This document shows, one piece after another, positions 15,991 through 25,346 of a stretch of DNA of 56,607 nucleotides. The notes beneath the pieces were generated by a model that saw only the letters and a program-made list of their open reading frames with translations, was not told the DNA's origin and made no database searches. Position numbers and translations under genes: made by a program. The stretch comes from Fusobacterium mortiferum ATCC 9817 (GTDB lineage: Bacteria > Fusobacteriota > Fusobacteriia > Fusobacteriales > Fusobacteriaceae). The stretch covers positions 883,728 to 940,334 of the forward strand of contig NZ_GL987988.1 of NCBI RefSeq assembly GCF_000158195.2. The letters are read 5' to 3'. Position 1 is the stretch's first letter. The number at the start of each line of letters is the position of its first letter.

Positions 15991-18708
15991 ATGGAAAAGA
16001 AAAAAGCCGTGCTTTTAGATGTAAGTGCCATAATGTATAGAGCATATTTTGCTAATATGAATTTTAGAACAAAGACAGAGCCAACAGGAGCAGTATATGG
16101 TTTTGTTAATACTTTGATGAGCATAATAAAAGAGTTTTCTCCAGATTATATTGGAGCAGCTTTTGATGTGAAAAGAGCTTCATTAAAAAGAAGTGAGATA
16201 TATAAAGAGTATAAAGCACAGAGAGAGTCAGCACCTGAAGATTTAATAGCTCAAATACCAAGAATTGAGGAGTTATTAGATTGTTATAATATAGAAAGAT
16301 TTAAGATAGAGGGGTATGAAGCAGATGATGTTTTAGGAACTCTTGCTAAAAATCTTTCAGCACAAGGGGTAGAGGTCTATGTAGTAACAGGAGATAAGGA
16401 CTTAGCTCAAATATTAGATGAAAATATAAATATAGCCCTACTTGGAAAAGGAGAGGGTGGAGATAAATTTAAAATAATAAGAACAGATGAAGATGTCATA
16501 GAGTATTTAGGAGTTCCTTCTAAAAAAATTCCAGATTTATTTGGTCTAATTGGAGATTCAAGTGATGGGATTCCAGGTGTTAGAAAAATAGGACCTAAAA
16601 AAGCTATTCCTATGTTGGAAAAATATGAAACATTAGAGGGAATTTATGAAAATATAGATAAGCTTACAGAGATTGCTGGAATAGGAAAATCTCTTGTAAA
16701 TAATTTAGTAGAGGATAAAGAGATAGCTTTTATGAGTAGAGAGCTAGCTATTATTTGTCAAGATGTTCCATTGGAGTTTAATTTAAAAAATTTAAGCTAT
16801 GATATTGATAATATAAAACTTTTAGAACTTTTTAAAATTTTAGAATTTAAAGCTTTAATTAAAAAGATGGGGCTTGAAAATGGAGATGAGAAAACACAGG
16901 AGATAGAGAAGTCAAAAAGAGTTTCTAAAGAGAGAACTTTTAAAGTAGTAGAGGGAAAAGCAGATATAAAAGATATGGTAAAATCTCTAAAGAAAGTTGA
17001 TTTAGTAAGTTGCTACTATACTGAATATGGAATTGCTTTTAGTTCTTTTGACAAGGATTACTATTTTCCATTTGAGAAAAAATGTGAAAGTAAGATAGGA
17101 GCTAATATCTCTCTGTTTGACCCAACTCCAGTAGTAGAAGATTGTGAAATAAATTGCAAAGAGATACAGGAGTTTTTTGATAATTACAATGGAGAGATTG
17201 TCACTTATAATTTAAAAAATATTTTAAATAGAGGAATCAGTGTAAAAAATTGTAAATTAGATATGATGATAGCTTACCATCTTATAAGTTCACAAACTAA
17301 AGAAAATGTAGAGCTACCTATTGAGCATCTCACTGGGATAGAATTAGACAACTATGCTGATAAATTTGGAAAAGAGAAACCAGAAAATATTTCTGCCAAA
17401 GAGTATGGAAAATATCTATGTCAAAGAACAATGGGACTTTTAGAGTGTTATGATATATTAAAAGAGGAACTAGAGGATAGAAACTTGATGAAGGTATTAA
17501 ATGAGATAGAGATGCCACTTATAGAGATACTATCTTCTATGGAGATAAAGGGAATAAAAATAGACCCAGAGTATTTTTCTAACTATGAAAAAGAGTTGGG
17601 AGATTTAATAGAAAAGTTACAGGAAAAAATTTATGAAGAGGCTGGAGAGGAGTTCAATATAAACTCTCCTAAACAATTAGCAGAGATACTTTTCTTTAAG
17701 TTGAATTTACCACCTGTGAAAAAGACAAAGACAGGATTATCTACTGATGAAGAGGTATTAGAAAAGTTAAAAGTTGATGGAGCAGAGATTGCTAAAGCTA
17801 TATTGGAATATAGAAAATTAGCAAAACTAAAAAATACCTATGTAGATGCTATACCAAAATTGAGAGATGAAAAGGATAGAGTTCATACTACATTTAATCA
17901 AATAGGAACTACAACAGGTAGACTATCTTCATCTGACCCTAACTTACAAAATATCCCTGTAAAAACTGATGAGGGAATAAAAATAAGACAAGGTTTTGTT
18001 GCTGAAAAAAACTCTGTACTTATGGGAATAGATTATTCTCAAATAGAGTTAAGAGTATTGGCACAACTTTCTGGAGATGAAAATTTAAGAGAAGCTTACC
18101 AAAACAGTATGGACTTACACAGTCTTACAGCTAGAAAGATATTTGAACTTTCAGATGAAGAGGAAGTAAGTAGAGAGGAAAGAATTATAGCTAAAACAAT
18201 AAACTTTAGTATAATTTATGGAAAAACAGCCTTTGGATTAGCAAAAGAGCTAGGAATATCACAAAAAGAGGCCAGTGAATATATAGATAGATATTTTAAT
18301 CAATATCCTAAGGTAAAGGGATTTGAAAAGGAGATAGTAGAGTTTACAGAAAAACATGGTTATACAGAAACTTTCTTTGGAAGAAGAAGGCTTATAGATG
18401 GAATCAACTCTAAGAATAAAAATATAAAAAGCCAAGCGGAGAGAATGGCAGTAAATAGTGTAATTCAAGGAACAGCTGCTGAAATTATAAAAAAAGTTAT
18501 GATAGAGATTTATAAATATATAAAAGACAGAGATGGAATATCTCTGCTATTACAGGTACATGATGAGCTTATTTTTGAAATAGAAAAAGAAAAATTAGAG
18601 ATGTATAGAGAAGATATTGAAAAAATAATGAGAGAAAGTGTAAAGTTTGATAGTGTACCTTTGGAGATAAATACTAATATTGGAGTAAACTGGGCTGAAA
18701 CAAAATAG
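15991..18708 (+). CDS. polA: DNA polymerase I
   Basis: Repair and Okazaki-fragment polymerase of 905 aa. An N-terminal 5'-3' exonuclease domain (about 1-290) includes the metal-site EADDVLG and DLFGLIGDSSDGIPG motifs. The middle domain aligns with the 3'-5' exonuclease, but the DxE site is replaced (DLVSCYYTEYG), so proofreading is probably absent, as in Bacillus-type Pol I. The polymerase domain carries motif A (GIDYSQIELR), motif B (KTINFSIIYGKTAFG) and motif C (VHDE, D858). Start ATG follows CTAGGAGGC. whiA, ribF, scpA and murJ follow with small gaps, suggesting one long operon. Confidence 0.98.
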   Translation: MEKKKAVLLDVSAIMYRAYFANMNFRTKTEPTGAVYGFVNTLMSIIKEFSPDYIGAAFDVKRASLKRSEIYKEYKAQRESAPEDLIAQIPRIEELLDCYNIERFKIEGYEADDVLGTLAKNLSAQGVEVYVVTGDKDLAQILDENINIALLGKGEGGDKFKIIRTDEDVIEYLGVPSKKIPDLFGLIGDSSDGIPGVRKIGPKKAIPMLEKYETLEGIYENIDKLTEIAGIGKSLVNNLVEDKEIAFMSRELAIICQDVPLEFNLKNLSYDIDNIKLLELFKILEFKALIKKMGLENGDEKTQEIEKSKRVSKERTFKVVEGKADIKDMVKSLKKVDLVSCYYTEYGIAFSSFDKDYYFPFEKKCESKIGANISLFDPTPVVEDCEINCKEIQEFFDNYNGEIVTYNLKNILNRGISVKNCKLDMMIAYHLISSQTKENVELPIEHLTGIELDNYADKFGKEKPENISAKEYGKYLCQRTMGLLECYDILKEELEDRNLMKVLNEIEMPLIEILSSMEIKGIKIDPEYFSNYEKELGDLIEKLQEKIYEEAGEEFNINSPKQLAEILFFKLNLPPVKKTKTGLSTDEEVLEKLKVDGAEIAKAILEYRKLAKLKNTYVDAIPKLRDEKDRVHTTFNQIGTTTGRLSSSDPNLQNIPVKTDEGIKIRQGFVAEKNSVLMGIDYSQIELRVLAQLSGDENLREAYQNSMDLHSLTARKIFELSDEEEVSREERIIAKTINFSIIYGKTAFGLAKELGISQKEASEYIDRYFNQYPKVKGFEKEIVEFTEKHGYTETFFGRRRLIDGINSKNKNIKSQAERMAVNSVIQGTAAEIIKKVMIEIYKYIKDRDGISLLLQVHDELIFEIEKEKLEMYREDIEKIMRESVKFDSVPLEINTNIGVNWAETK

Positions 18709-18716
18709 GAGGGGAG

Positions 18717-19619
18717 ATGTCTTATACCTATAATGTAAAAGAAGAGATACTTAATAATGAAATGATAACAAATATAGAGAAAACTGCTGAAATATCAGCA
18801 GTTCTTCTCAGTAAAAATGCTTTTTATGATGATAAAATTGAGCTTAGATTGGAAAATTTAGCTCTAGCAAAAAGAGTATATAAGTTTATAAAAGATATAA
18901 CTAGCTTAAAAATAGAGATAAAATATCAAATATCTAAGAGGCTAGGGGAGCATAATGTCTATATTATAGTGATACCTAGACAAAAAGGATATAGAGATTT
19001 TATAGAGAATATGAAAAGTTTTAGTATGGAGTTAATATTAGCAAGTGAGGATATATTAAAAGGATTTATTCGTGGAATATTTTTATCTTGTGGATATATA
19101 AAAGACCCAGAAAAAGAGTATGCACTAGATTTCTTTATGGATAATGAAGAAGCTGCAGATAAATTATATAATTTACTTTTATCTAAAGATAAAAAAGTAT
19201 TTAAAACTATGAAGAGAAATAAACCGTTAGTATATCTTAGAAATTCAGAAAATATTATGGATATAATGGTAATGATAGGAAGTATTCAATCTTTTTTTAA
19301 ATATGAAGAAACTACAATGATAAAGGATTTAAAAAATAAAACTATCAGAGAGATGAACTGGGAAGTAGCTAATGAAACTAAGACCTTAAATACAGGAAAT
19401 AATCAGATTAAAATGATAAAACATATAGAAAAAGAGATGGGTTTAAATTCTCTAAGTCCTGTTTTAGAAGAGATAGCTCATGTGAGATTAAATAATCCTG
19501 AGAGCACTCTTCAAGAGATAGCCGAGATGGTAGGAATATCAAAATCTGGTGTAAGAAATAGATTTAGAAGAATAGAGGAGATTTATAATAATCTAAAAAA
19601 AGAAGAAACTGAGGAATAA
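18717..19619 (+). CDS. whiA: WhiA family DNA-binding protein
   Basis: A 300-aa protein with the WhiA layout: an N-terminal LAGLIDADG-homing-endonuclease-like region in two halves (about 1-200, with RGIFLSCGYIKDPEKEY) and a C-terminal helix-turn-helix (about 255-290, STLQEIAEMVGISKSGVRNR). WhiA acts as a sporulation regulator in Actinobacteria and affects division and chromosome segregation in Bacillus. It has no known nuclease activity. Here it sits between polA and ribF rather than with rapZ/yvcK. The ATG follows GGAGGGGAG and lies 8 nt after polA. Confidence 0.9.
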   Translation: MSYTYNVKEEILNNEMITNIEKTAEISAVLLSKNAFYDDKIELRLENLALAKRVYKFIKDITSLKIEIKYQISKRLGEHNVYIIVIPRQKGYRDFIENMKSFSMELILASEDILKGFIRGIFLSCGYIKDPEKEYALDFFMDNEEAADKLYNLLLSKDKKVFKTMKRNKPLVYLRNSENIMDIMVMIGSIQSFFKYEETTMIKDLKNKTIREMNWEVANETKTLNTGNNQIKMIKHIEKEMGLNSLSPVLEEIAHVRLNNPESTLQEIAEMVGISKSGVRNRFRRIEEIYNNLKKEETEE

Positions 19620-19621
19620 GT

Positions 19622-20578
19622 ATGAGAGTAATTGAAAATATATTTGAGTTAGAAGAAAATTTACAAGAGAGCTATGTAGCTATAGGAACATTTGATGGGG
19701 TACATTATGGGCATCAGAAATTGATAAGAAATGCTGTGGAAAAAGCCAAGAAAAATGGTGGGAAATCTGTAGTGTTTACTTTTTCAAGTCATCCTATGGA
19801 ACTTATAGATATCTCAAGAGCTCCAAGAGTGATAAATACAATAGAGGAAAAACTCTATCTATTGGAAAATATGGGAGTGGACTGTGTAATTTTACAATCT
19901 TTTATAAAGGAGTTTGCTAATTTAACAGCAGACGAATTTGCTGATATTTTAAAAGAAAAGGTTGGAAGTAAGGAGATTTTTGTAGGATTTAATTTTTCTT
20001 TTGGAGAGGGAGGAAAATCTAAAACAAAAGATTTAATTAGACTAGGAGAAGAGAGAGGAATTCTTGTCCATGAAATCCCAGCTGTCTATGTAGATGGAGA
20101 TTTAATAAGCTCAACTTTTTTAAGAAATAGAATTTTGCATGCTGATATTGCAGAGATAAATAGATATTTAGGACATAGATTTCTTATAATGGGAGAAGTA
20201 GTACATGGTAAAAAAATAGCAAGAGAGTTGGGATTTCCTACTGCCAATATAAAGATATCTACAAGATTATATCCTAAAAATGGAATATATGGGGCTAGAG
20301 TGAAGATAGAAGGGGAGGATTTTTACCGTGATGGAGTGGTAAATATTGGAGTAAATCCTACTTTAAAACCTGGAGAAAAAAGTGTTGAGGTAAATATTTT
20401 AGATTTTGACGAGTTTATCTATGGAAAAATTGTAGCTGTAGAATTGGAACAATATTTGAGAGAGGAAAAGAAATTCTCTTCAATAGATGAATTAAAAAGA
20501 GTAATTGGGAATGATGTGAAAACTTGGACTAAAGTGGTAAAAGAGAGAAGAAATGGATATAGTACTAAAGATAGATAA
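19622..20578 (+). CDS. ribF: Bifunctional riboflavin kinase / FAD synthetase
   Basis: RibF converts riboflavin to FMN and then FAD. The N-terminal FAD synthetase (nucleotidyltransferase) domain, about 1-185, has the GTFDGVHYGHQKLI motif; the C-terminal riboflavin kinase domain, about 185-310, has ELGFPTANI and GIYGARV. At 318 aa the length is normal. The start codon is 2 nt after whiA. Its last 26 nt overlap the start of scpA. Confidence 0.96.
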   Translation: MRVIENIFELEENLQESYVAIGTFDGVHYGHQKLIRNAVEKAKKNGGKSVVFTFSSHPMELIDISRAPRVINTIEEKLYLLENMGVDCVILQSFIKEFANLTADEFADILKEKVGSKEIFVGFNFSFGEGGKSKTKDLIRLGEERGILVHEIPAVYVDGDLISSTFLRNRILHADIAEINRYLGHRFLIMGEVVHGKKIARELGFPTANIKISTRLYPKNGIYGARVKIEGEDFYRDGVVNIGVNPTLKPGEKSVEVNILDFDEFIYGKIVAVELEQYLREEKKFSSIDELKRVIGNDVKTWTKVVKERRNGYSTKDR

Positions 20579-21224
20579 TTTTGAAGGACCATTAGATTTA
20601 CTTCTTCATTTGATAGAGAAGAAAAAATTAAAAATATCAGAAATAAAAATCTCTCAGATTATAGATGAGTATTTAGGAGTATTAAAGGAAGCACAAGAGG
20701 AGAATCTCCATATTAAAGTGGAGTTTCTTGTAACTGCTTCAGAGCTTTTAGAGATAAAGGCATCTACTCTTCTATCAATCAATGATGAGGAAAATAAAGA
20801 AAAAGAGTTAAAAAGAAGACTAGAGGATTATAAAGTATTTAAAGAGATTGCCTTAAAAATAGGAGAGATGGAAAAGGAGTATAATATCTCTTACACAAGG
20901 GGAGAGAGTAGAAAGATTATAAAAAAAGCTCCAAAGGAGTATGATATTTCAAAATTACAAGCTAGTGATTTATATTCAGCTTATAAAAGATATGTAGATA
21001 AGAAAGAAAATGAATATTTAGAACTAGAATTAGAAAAAAAATATACTTTAAAAGATGAGATGGATAAGTTATATTTAAAATTATATTCTCATAATAGAAC
21101 CTTTGACTCAATCTTTGGAGAGGCAGAAAATAGAATGCATCTTGTTTATATTTTCTTGGCTATATTAGAGCTATATAAAGAGGGACTTATTCTAATAGAA
21201 GGGGAAATGGTTAAAAGAAATTAA
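20553..21224 (+). CDS. scpA: Segregation and condensation protein A
   Basis: ScpA is the kleisin subunit that, with ScpB, partners SMC in chromosome condensation. The 223-aa protein begins with the signature IDNFEGPLDLLLHLIEKKKL and has the long central charged helix and C-terminal winged-helix segment (FLAILELYKEG) of kleisins. It overlaps ribF by 26 nt in a different frame, indicating translational coupling; no in-frame ATG that avoids the overlap would keep the conserved N-terminus. scpB, often adjacent, is not in this window. Confidence 0.95.
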   Translation: MDIVLKIDNFEGPLDLLLHLIEKKKLKISEIKISQIIDEYLGVLKEAQEENLHIKVEFLVTASELLEIKASTLLSINDEENKEKELKRRLEDYKVFKEIALKIGEMEKEYNISYTRGESRKIIKKAPKEYDISKLQASDLYSAYKRYVDKKENEYLELELEKKYTLKDEMDKLYLKLYSHNRTFDSIFGEAENRMHLVYIFLAILELYKEGLILIEGEMVKRN

Positions 21225-21261
21225 GAGTTCTTTTAATATTTAAAAGAGGAAAGGAAGTATT

Positions 21262-22722
21262 ATGTTTAGAAGTGGACTTCTAGTTATGATAATTACAATG
21301 GTAAGTAGAGTATTAGGACTGGTAAGAGCTGGGATAATAGCTTACTATTTTGGAGCATCTGCTATGACAGATGCTTTTTTCAGTGCTTTTAAAATCAGTA
21401 ACTTTTTTAGACAACTATTGGGAGAGGGAGCTTTAGGAAGTTCTTTTATCCCCTTATATAATGAAAGAGTAGAGAGTGAGGGAGAGGAGAATAGCAAACA
21501 GTTTATCTATTCAATCCTCAACTTGCTTTTTGTATTTAGTACAATAGTAACTATTCTTATGATAATTTTCTCTCAGGGAATAATAGATGGAATAGTTAGT
21601 GGATTTCCTGATGAAACTAAAATAATAGCTTCAAGGCTTTTAAAAATAATGTCAGTGTATTTTGTTTTTATAAGTTTATCAGGAATGGTTTGTGCTATAT
21701 TAAATAATTTTAAACAATTTGCTGTACCAGCTTCAACTTCAATCTTTTTTAATTTAGCTATAATTTTAGCCTCTATGTACTTTGGAAAAACCTATGGGAT
21801 AGACGCTCTAGCTTATGGAGTTGTAATAGGGGGATTATTTCAATTTTTAGTGGTATTACCAGCTTTCTTTAAAATAATGAAGGGATACTCTTTTAAAATA
21901 GATTGGAAAGACCCATATCTTAAGAAAATTTTTATAATGATATGTCCTATGCTCATAGGAATAGTAGCTAGGCAAGTAAATACTATTGTAGACCAGATGT
22001 TTGCTTCATATTTAGCAGAAGGGGGAGTTTCAGCCCTTGAAAATGCAACTAGATTGTATCTTCTACCAGTTGGGGTATTTGGAGTATCCATATCCACTGT
22101 AATATTCCCAGCACTTTCTAAAGCTATGTCAAAAAATGACTTAGATGGAGCAACTGATAATATAGTAAAAGGATTAAATATTTTACTGTTTTTAATAATT
22201 CCATCAACAGCTGTATTGACTTTTTACGCACCAGAGGTAATTAGGCTTACACTTTCCTATGGAAAATTTGATGAGGAAGCTGTAAGAGTTACTTCTCAAG
22301 CTTTACTTTATTACTCATTGGGATTATACTTCTATACAGCTATTTATTTGATAACTAGAGCTTTTTATAGTGTAAAAAACAGCAAATATCCAGTAAAATT
22401 CTCTATAATCTCAATAGTTATAAATATAGTCTTAAATTTCTTGTTGATAAAAAGTATGGCATACAGAGGTTTAGCACTTTCAACTTCCATAGCTTCAGGA
22501 GTAAATTTTTTCCTTTTGTTAATAGTATTTAGAAGAAAATATATAAACTTTAGTTTAAAAAAGAGTTATATTTTCTTTATAAAAACATTTATTATTACAG
22601 CTATTGCACTAATAGCAAGCTATAAAATAGATAATACAATTATAAAGTTAGTGGTATTTTCTGCTGTATATATGTTATTCTGGGCTAAGAGTCTTTTGAA
22701 AAATAAGATGGAAGTGTTTTGA
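21262..22722 (+). CDS. murJ: Lipid II flippase MurJ
   Basis: MurJ moves the peptidoglycan precursor lipid II across the inner membrane. The 486-aa protein has about 13-14 predicted membrane segments and the family start MVSRVLGLVRAGIIAYYFGA, including the conserved Arg residues of the central cavity, plus the QLLGEGALGSSFIPLYNE segment. Start ATG follows AGAGGAAAGG. It lies 37 nt after scpA and its stop codon TGA shares its last base with the start of the methyltransferase gene. Confidence 0.96.
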   Translation: MFRSGLLVMIITMVSRVLGLVRAGIIAYYFGASAMTDAFFSAFKISNFFRQLLGEGALGSSFIPLYNERVESEGEENSKQFIYSILNLLFVFSTIVTILMIIFSQGIIDGIVSGFPDETKIIASRLLKIMSVYFVFISLSGMVCAILNNFKQFAVPASTSIFFNLAIILASMYFGKTYGIDALAYGVVIGGLFQFLVVLPAFFKIMKGYSFKIDWKDPYLKKIFIMICPMLIGIVARQVNTIVDQMFASYLAEGGVSALENATRLYLLPVGVFGVSISTVIFPALSKAMSKNDLDGATDNIVKGLNILLFLIIPSTAVLTFYAPEVIRLTLSYGKFDEEAVRVTSQALLYYSLGLYFYTAIYLITRAFYSVKNSKYPVKFSIISIVINIVLNFLLIKSMAYRGLALSTSIASGVNFFLLLIVFRRKYINFSLKKSYIFFIKTFIITAIALIASYKIDNTIIKLVVFSAVYMLFWAKSLLKNKMEVF

Positions 22723-24248
22723 TGAAAGAGAAAAAATATAATTATCAGGTGTATACTCCAAATAAGATAGCCGAAAAAATAAATTTAATAGCATTGGAAA
22801 AGTATTTTGAAGGAGAGATTACCTATGAAAAATTGATGAGTGTAAGAGCTTTAGATTTATCCTGTGGAAATGGTAATCTTTTACTTCCATTTTTAGAATC
22901 TCTTATACTTCTTTCAAAGGATATCAGTGGAAAATACTTTTATAATCCACTGTGGATAAAAGGGTGTGATATAAATGAGGAAGCTGTAAATTTGACTAAG
23001 AGAAAGGGAGAGGAGCTTCTAAAAAAATACTCTTTAAAGGGAAGTATAGATATTGAAAATATAGATGGATTGATGTTAGAGGGAAAAAAATATAATATAG
23101 TTTTGGGAAATCCTCCATATCTAGGAGAAAAAAACAACAGAGAGGTATTTCAAAAAATAAAAAATACCTCTTTTGGTATGAAATATTATGAAGGAAAGAT
23201 GGATTATTTCTACTTTTTTGTGGAAAAAGCTGTGGAACTTTTAGAAGAGAGAGGAATTTTAGTCTATCTTACAACAAATTATTGGCTGAAGGCTGATAGT
23301 GCTAAAAAATTACGTAATACTCTTAAGGAGAATGGAAGTTTTTCTAAAATAATATTTTATGATAACTCTCTTTTTTCTAAAGCTAAGGGACAACATAATA
23401 TAATTTTTACTTGGGAGAAGTTAGAAAATATTGATATCAATATAGAGATAGAGTTACCAGAGGAAAAATTTAATTTAAAAAATAGTGAACTCTATGATGA
23501 GAATTTTAAAATAGTGTTGGCAGATAGAGAGAGTAGGGAGTATAATAAAAGAGTAAAAGAGATAGCAAATTATAGGTTGAAAGATTTAGTAAATATAAAT
23601 CAAGGAATAGTTTCTGGCTATGATAAAGCTTTTGTTTTTGATGAATATCAAGAGAAATTTAAAGATTATCTTAAACCTTTTTACAAAAATAAAGATATTG
23701 GAAAGTATAATAATGAAAAAAATAGCTTTTGGATTTTGTATTTAGATAAAGAAACCCCTCTTAATAAAGAGTTAGAAAAGTATTTAAAGAAGTATTACTC
23801 AGAGCTAAGTGCAAGAAGAGAGGTAAAAATAGGAAGAATAGAGTGGTGGCAACTTCAATGGGCAAGAGATAGACAGATTTTTTCAAAGCCTAAGATACTT
23901 GTTCGTCAAAGATGTAAAACTAATCAATTTTCCTATGATGAAGGGGAATTTTATGGAAGTGCTGATATCTATTTTGTAACTACTAAGAGTGAAGAGATAG
24001 ATATATTCTATATTTTAGGGTATATGAACTCTAGTACTTTTTTACAATGGTTTAAGTATAACGGAAAAACAAAAGGGAAGAACTATGAATTTTACTCTAC
24101 TCCACTAAAAGAAACACCGATATACTATCCTAATAATAAAGAAGAGATAGAGTATATAAGAAAATTAGTAAAAAATCAAATAAAAAATTATGATGACAGT
24201 GTACAAAAAGAAATAGACAGATATTTTGAAGAAATTTTTAGTAAGTGA
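22722..24248 (+). CDS. Orphan Eco57I/TaqI-type N6-adenine DNA methyltransferase
   Basis: A 508-aa protein with an N6-adenine methyltransferase domain: SAM motif DLSCGNG at about 45-51 and catalytic NPPY at 130-133, in the motif order of the gamma class. A C-terminal region (about 280-480) contains a TaqI-like specificity domain (EFYGSADIYFVTT, IFYILGYMNSSTF). No nuclease motif is evident in the protein and no restriction gene is adjacent. The start ATG overlaps the murJ stop by one base (TGATG), so translation is coupled to a core gene; an upstream TTG at 22719 is less likely. This placement argues for a resident, possibly regulatory, methylase rather than a recently acquired defence system. 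Confidence 0.85.
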   Translation: MKEKKYNYQVYTPNKIAEKINLIALEKYFEGEITYEKLMSVRALDLSCGNGNLLLPFLESLILLSKDISGKYFYNPLWIKGCDINEEAVNLTKRKGEELLKKYSLKGSIDIENIDGLMLEGKKYNIVLGNPPYLGEKNNREVFQKIKNTSFGMKYYEGKMDYFYFFVEKAVELLEERGILVYLTTNYWLKADSAKKLRNTLKENGSFSKIIFYDNSLFSKAKGQHNIIFTWEKLENIDINIEIELPEEKFNLKNSELYDENFKIVLADRESREYNKRVKEIANYRLKDLVNINQGIVSGYDKAFVFDEYQEKFKDYLKPFYKNKDIGKYNNEKNSFWILYLDKETPLNKELEKYLKKYYSELSARREVKIGRIEWWQLQWARDRQIFSKPKILVRQRCKTNQFSYDEGEFYGSADIYFVTTKSEEIDIFYILGYMNSSTFLQWFKYNGKTKGKNYEFYSTPLKETPIYYPNNKEEIEYIRKLVKNQIKNYDDSVQKEIDRYFEEIFSK

Positions 24249-24258
24249 GGTGAATTAG

Positions 24259-25325
24259 ATGAATGATTCATCAAATAGGATAAAAAAAGTTGGATTACCT
24301 CCAGGAAGTATAATTTATACTGGAGAAAATCCACAGCATAAGATACATATAGATATTCTTGCTTACAATGACAGTGTAACAAAAAGGGAGCTTTTTGATG
24401 AAAGTAGTGATTTATCTGAGATAAGAAAAGATTTTAAAGGGATAACTTGGATAAATATAGATGGAATACATAATATCCCTCTTGTAAAAGAAATAGGCAA
24501 GTTATTTTGTCTAGATAACTTAGTTATGGAAGACTTAGTAAATAGTACTCAAAGAGCAAAGGTAGAAGAAAGAGAAGAATATCTTTTTATAGTAATGAAG
24601 ATGTTAAAATTAAATCTAATTTCAAAGGATATTACTTATGAGCAAGTATCATTTATAGTAGGAGAGGATTATTTGCTTACATTTCAAGAAACTCCTGGAG
24701 ATGTATTTGATTCTATTAGAGCTAGAATTGAGGCACCTAACTCTAGAATGAGAAAAAAAGTGTTGGGTATCTAACGTATACAATATTAGACAGTATAGTT
24801 GATAACTATTTTATGATACTTGATGAAGTGGAAATGGAGATAGATAGGCTTGAATCAAAAGTAATAAATAACTCTGAAAGAGAGGACTTACAAGCTATCA
24901 TTACACTGAAACAGAAAGTTACTACATTAAAGAGAACAATAGGACCTATTAGAGAGTTAATCAGTAGATTACAAACTAATAGTGTAGCTGAATATTTGAA
25001 TGATGATATAAAAATATATCTGACAGACTTATCAGACCATGGAATAATAGTACATGATACTTTGGATATTTTAAACAGTAGAGTTACAGAGTTAATACAA
25101 TTATATCACTCTACAATTAGTAATGGAATGAATGAGATTATGCAAATTTTAGCAATTATATCTACAATATTTATGCCACTTAGTTTCTTAGCTAGCTTAT
25201 ATGGAATGAACTTTGAATATATGCCAGAATTACAGAGTAAATATGGTTATTTTATAATTTTGGGAATAATGTTTGTATTGGTATTAGCTATGCTTGCATA
25301 TTTTAAAAGAAAAAAATGGATATAA
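24259..25325 (+). pseudogene. corA: CorA family magnesium/cobalt transporter, interrupted by a frameshift
   Basis: Translation from ATG 24259 gives the N-terminal cytoplasmic CorA domain through MRKK, then stops at TAA 24772. The match resumes in the -1 frame as VGYLTYTILDSIVDNYF and continues to the end: a long helix, two membrane segments (about 290-312 and 322-342 of the joined protein) and the signature YGMNFEYMPEL between them, corresponding to the GMN ion-selectivity loop. The break is at an A7 run (24753-24759); an eighth A would restore a roughly 355-aa protein of normal length. The rest of the gene shows no decay, so sequencing error, recent mutation or slippage are all possible. Confidence 0.88.
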
Positions 25326-25346
25326 TTTAGTAGGGAGGATAAACAT

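Noticed and set aside
22719-22721. TTG start one codon before the methyltransferase ATG
   Set aside because: The ATG at 22722 in the TGATG overlap is the standard coupling arrangement and adds nothing improbable.
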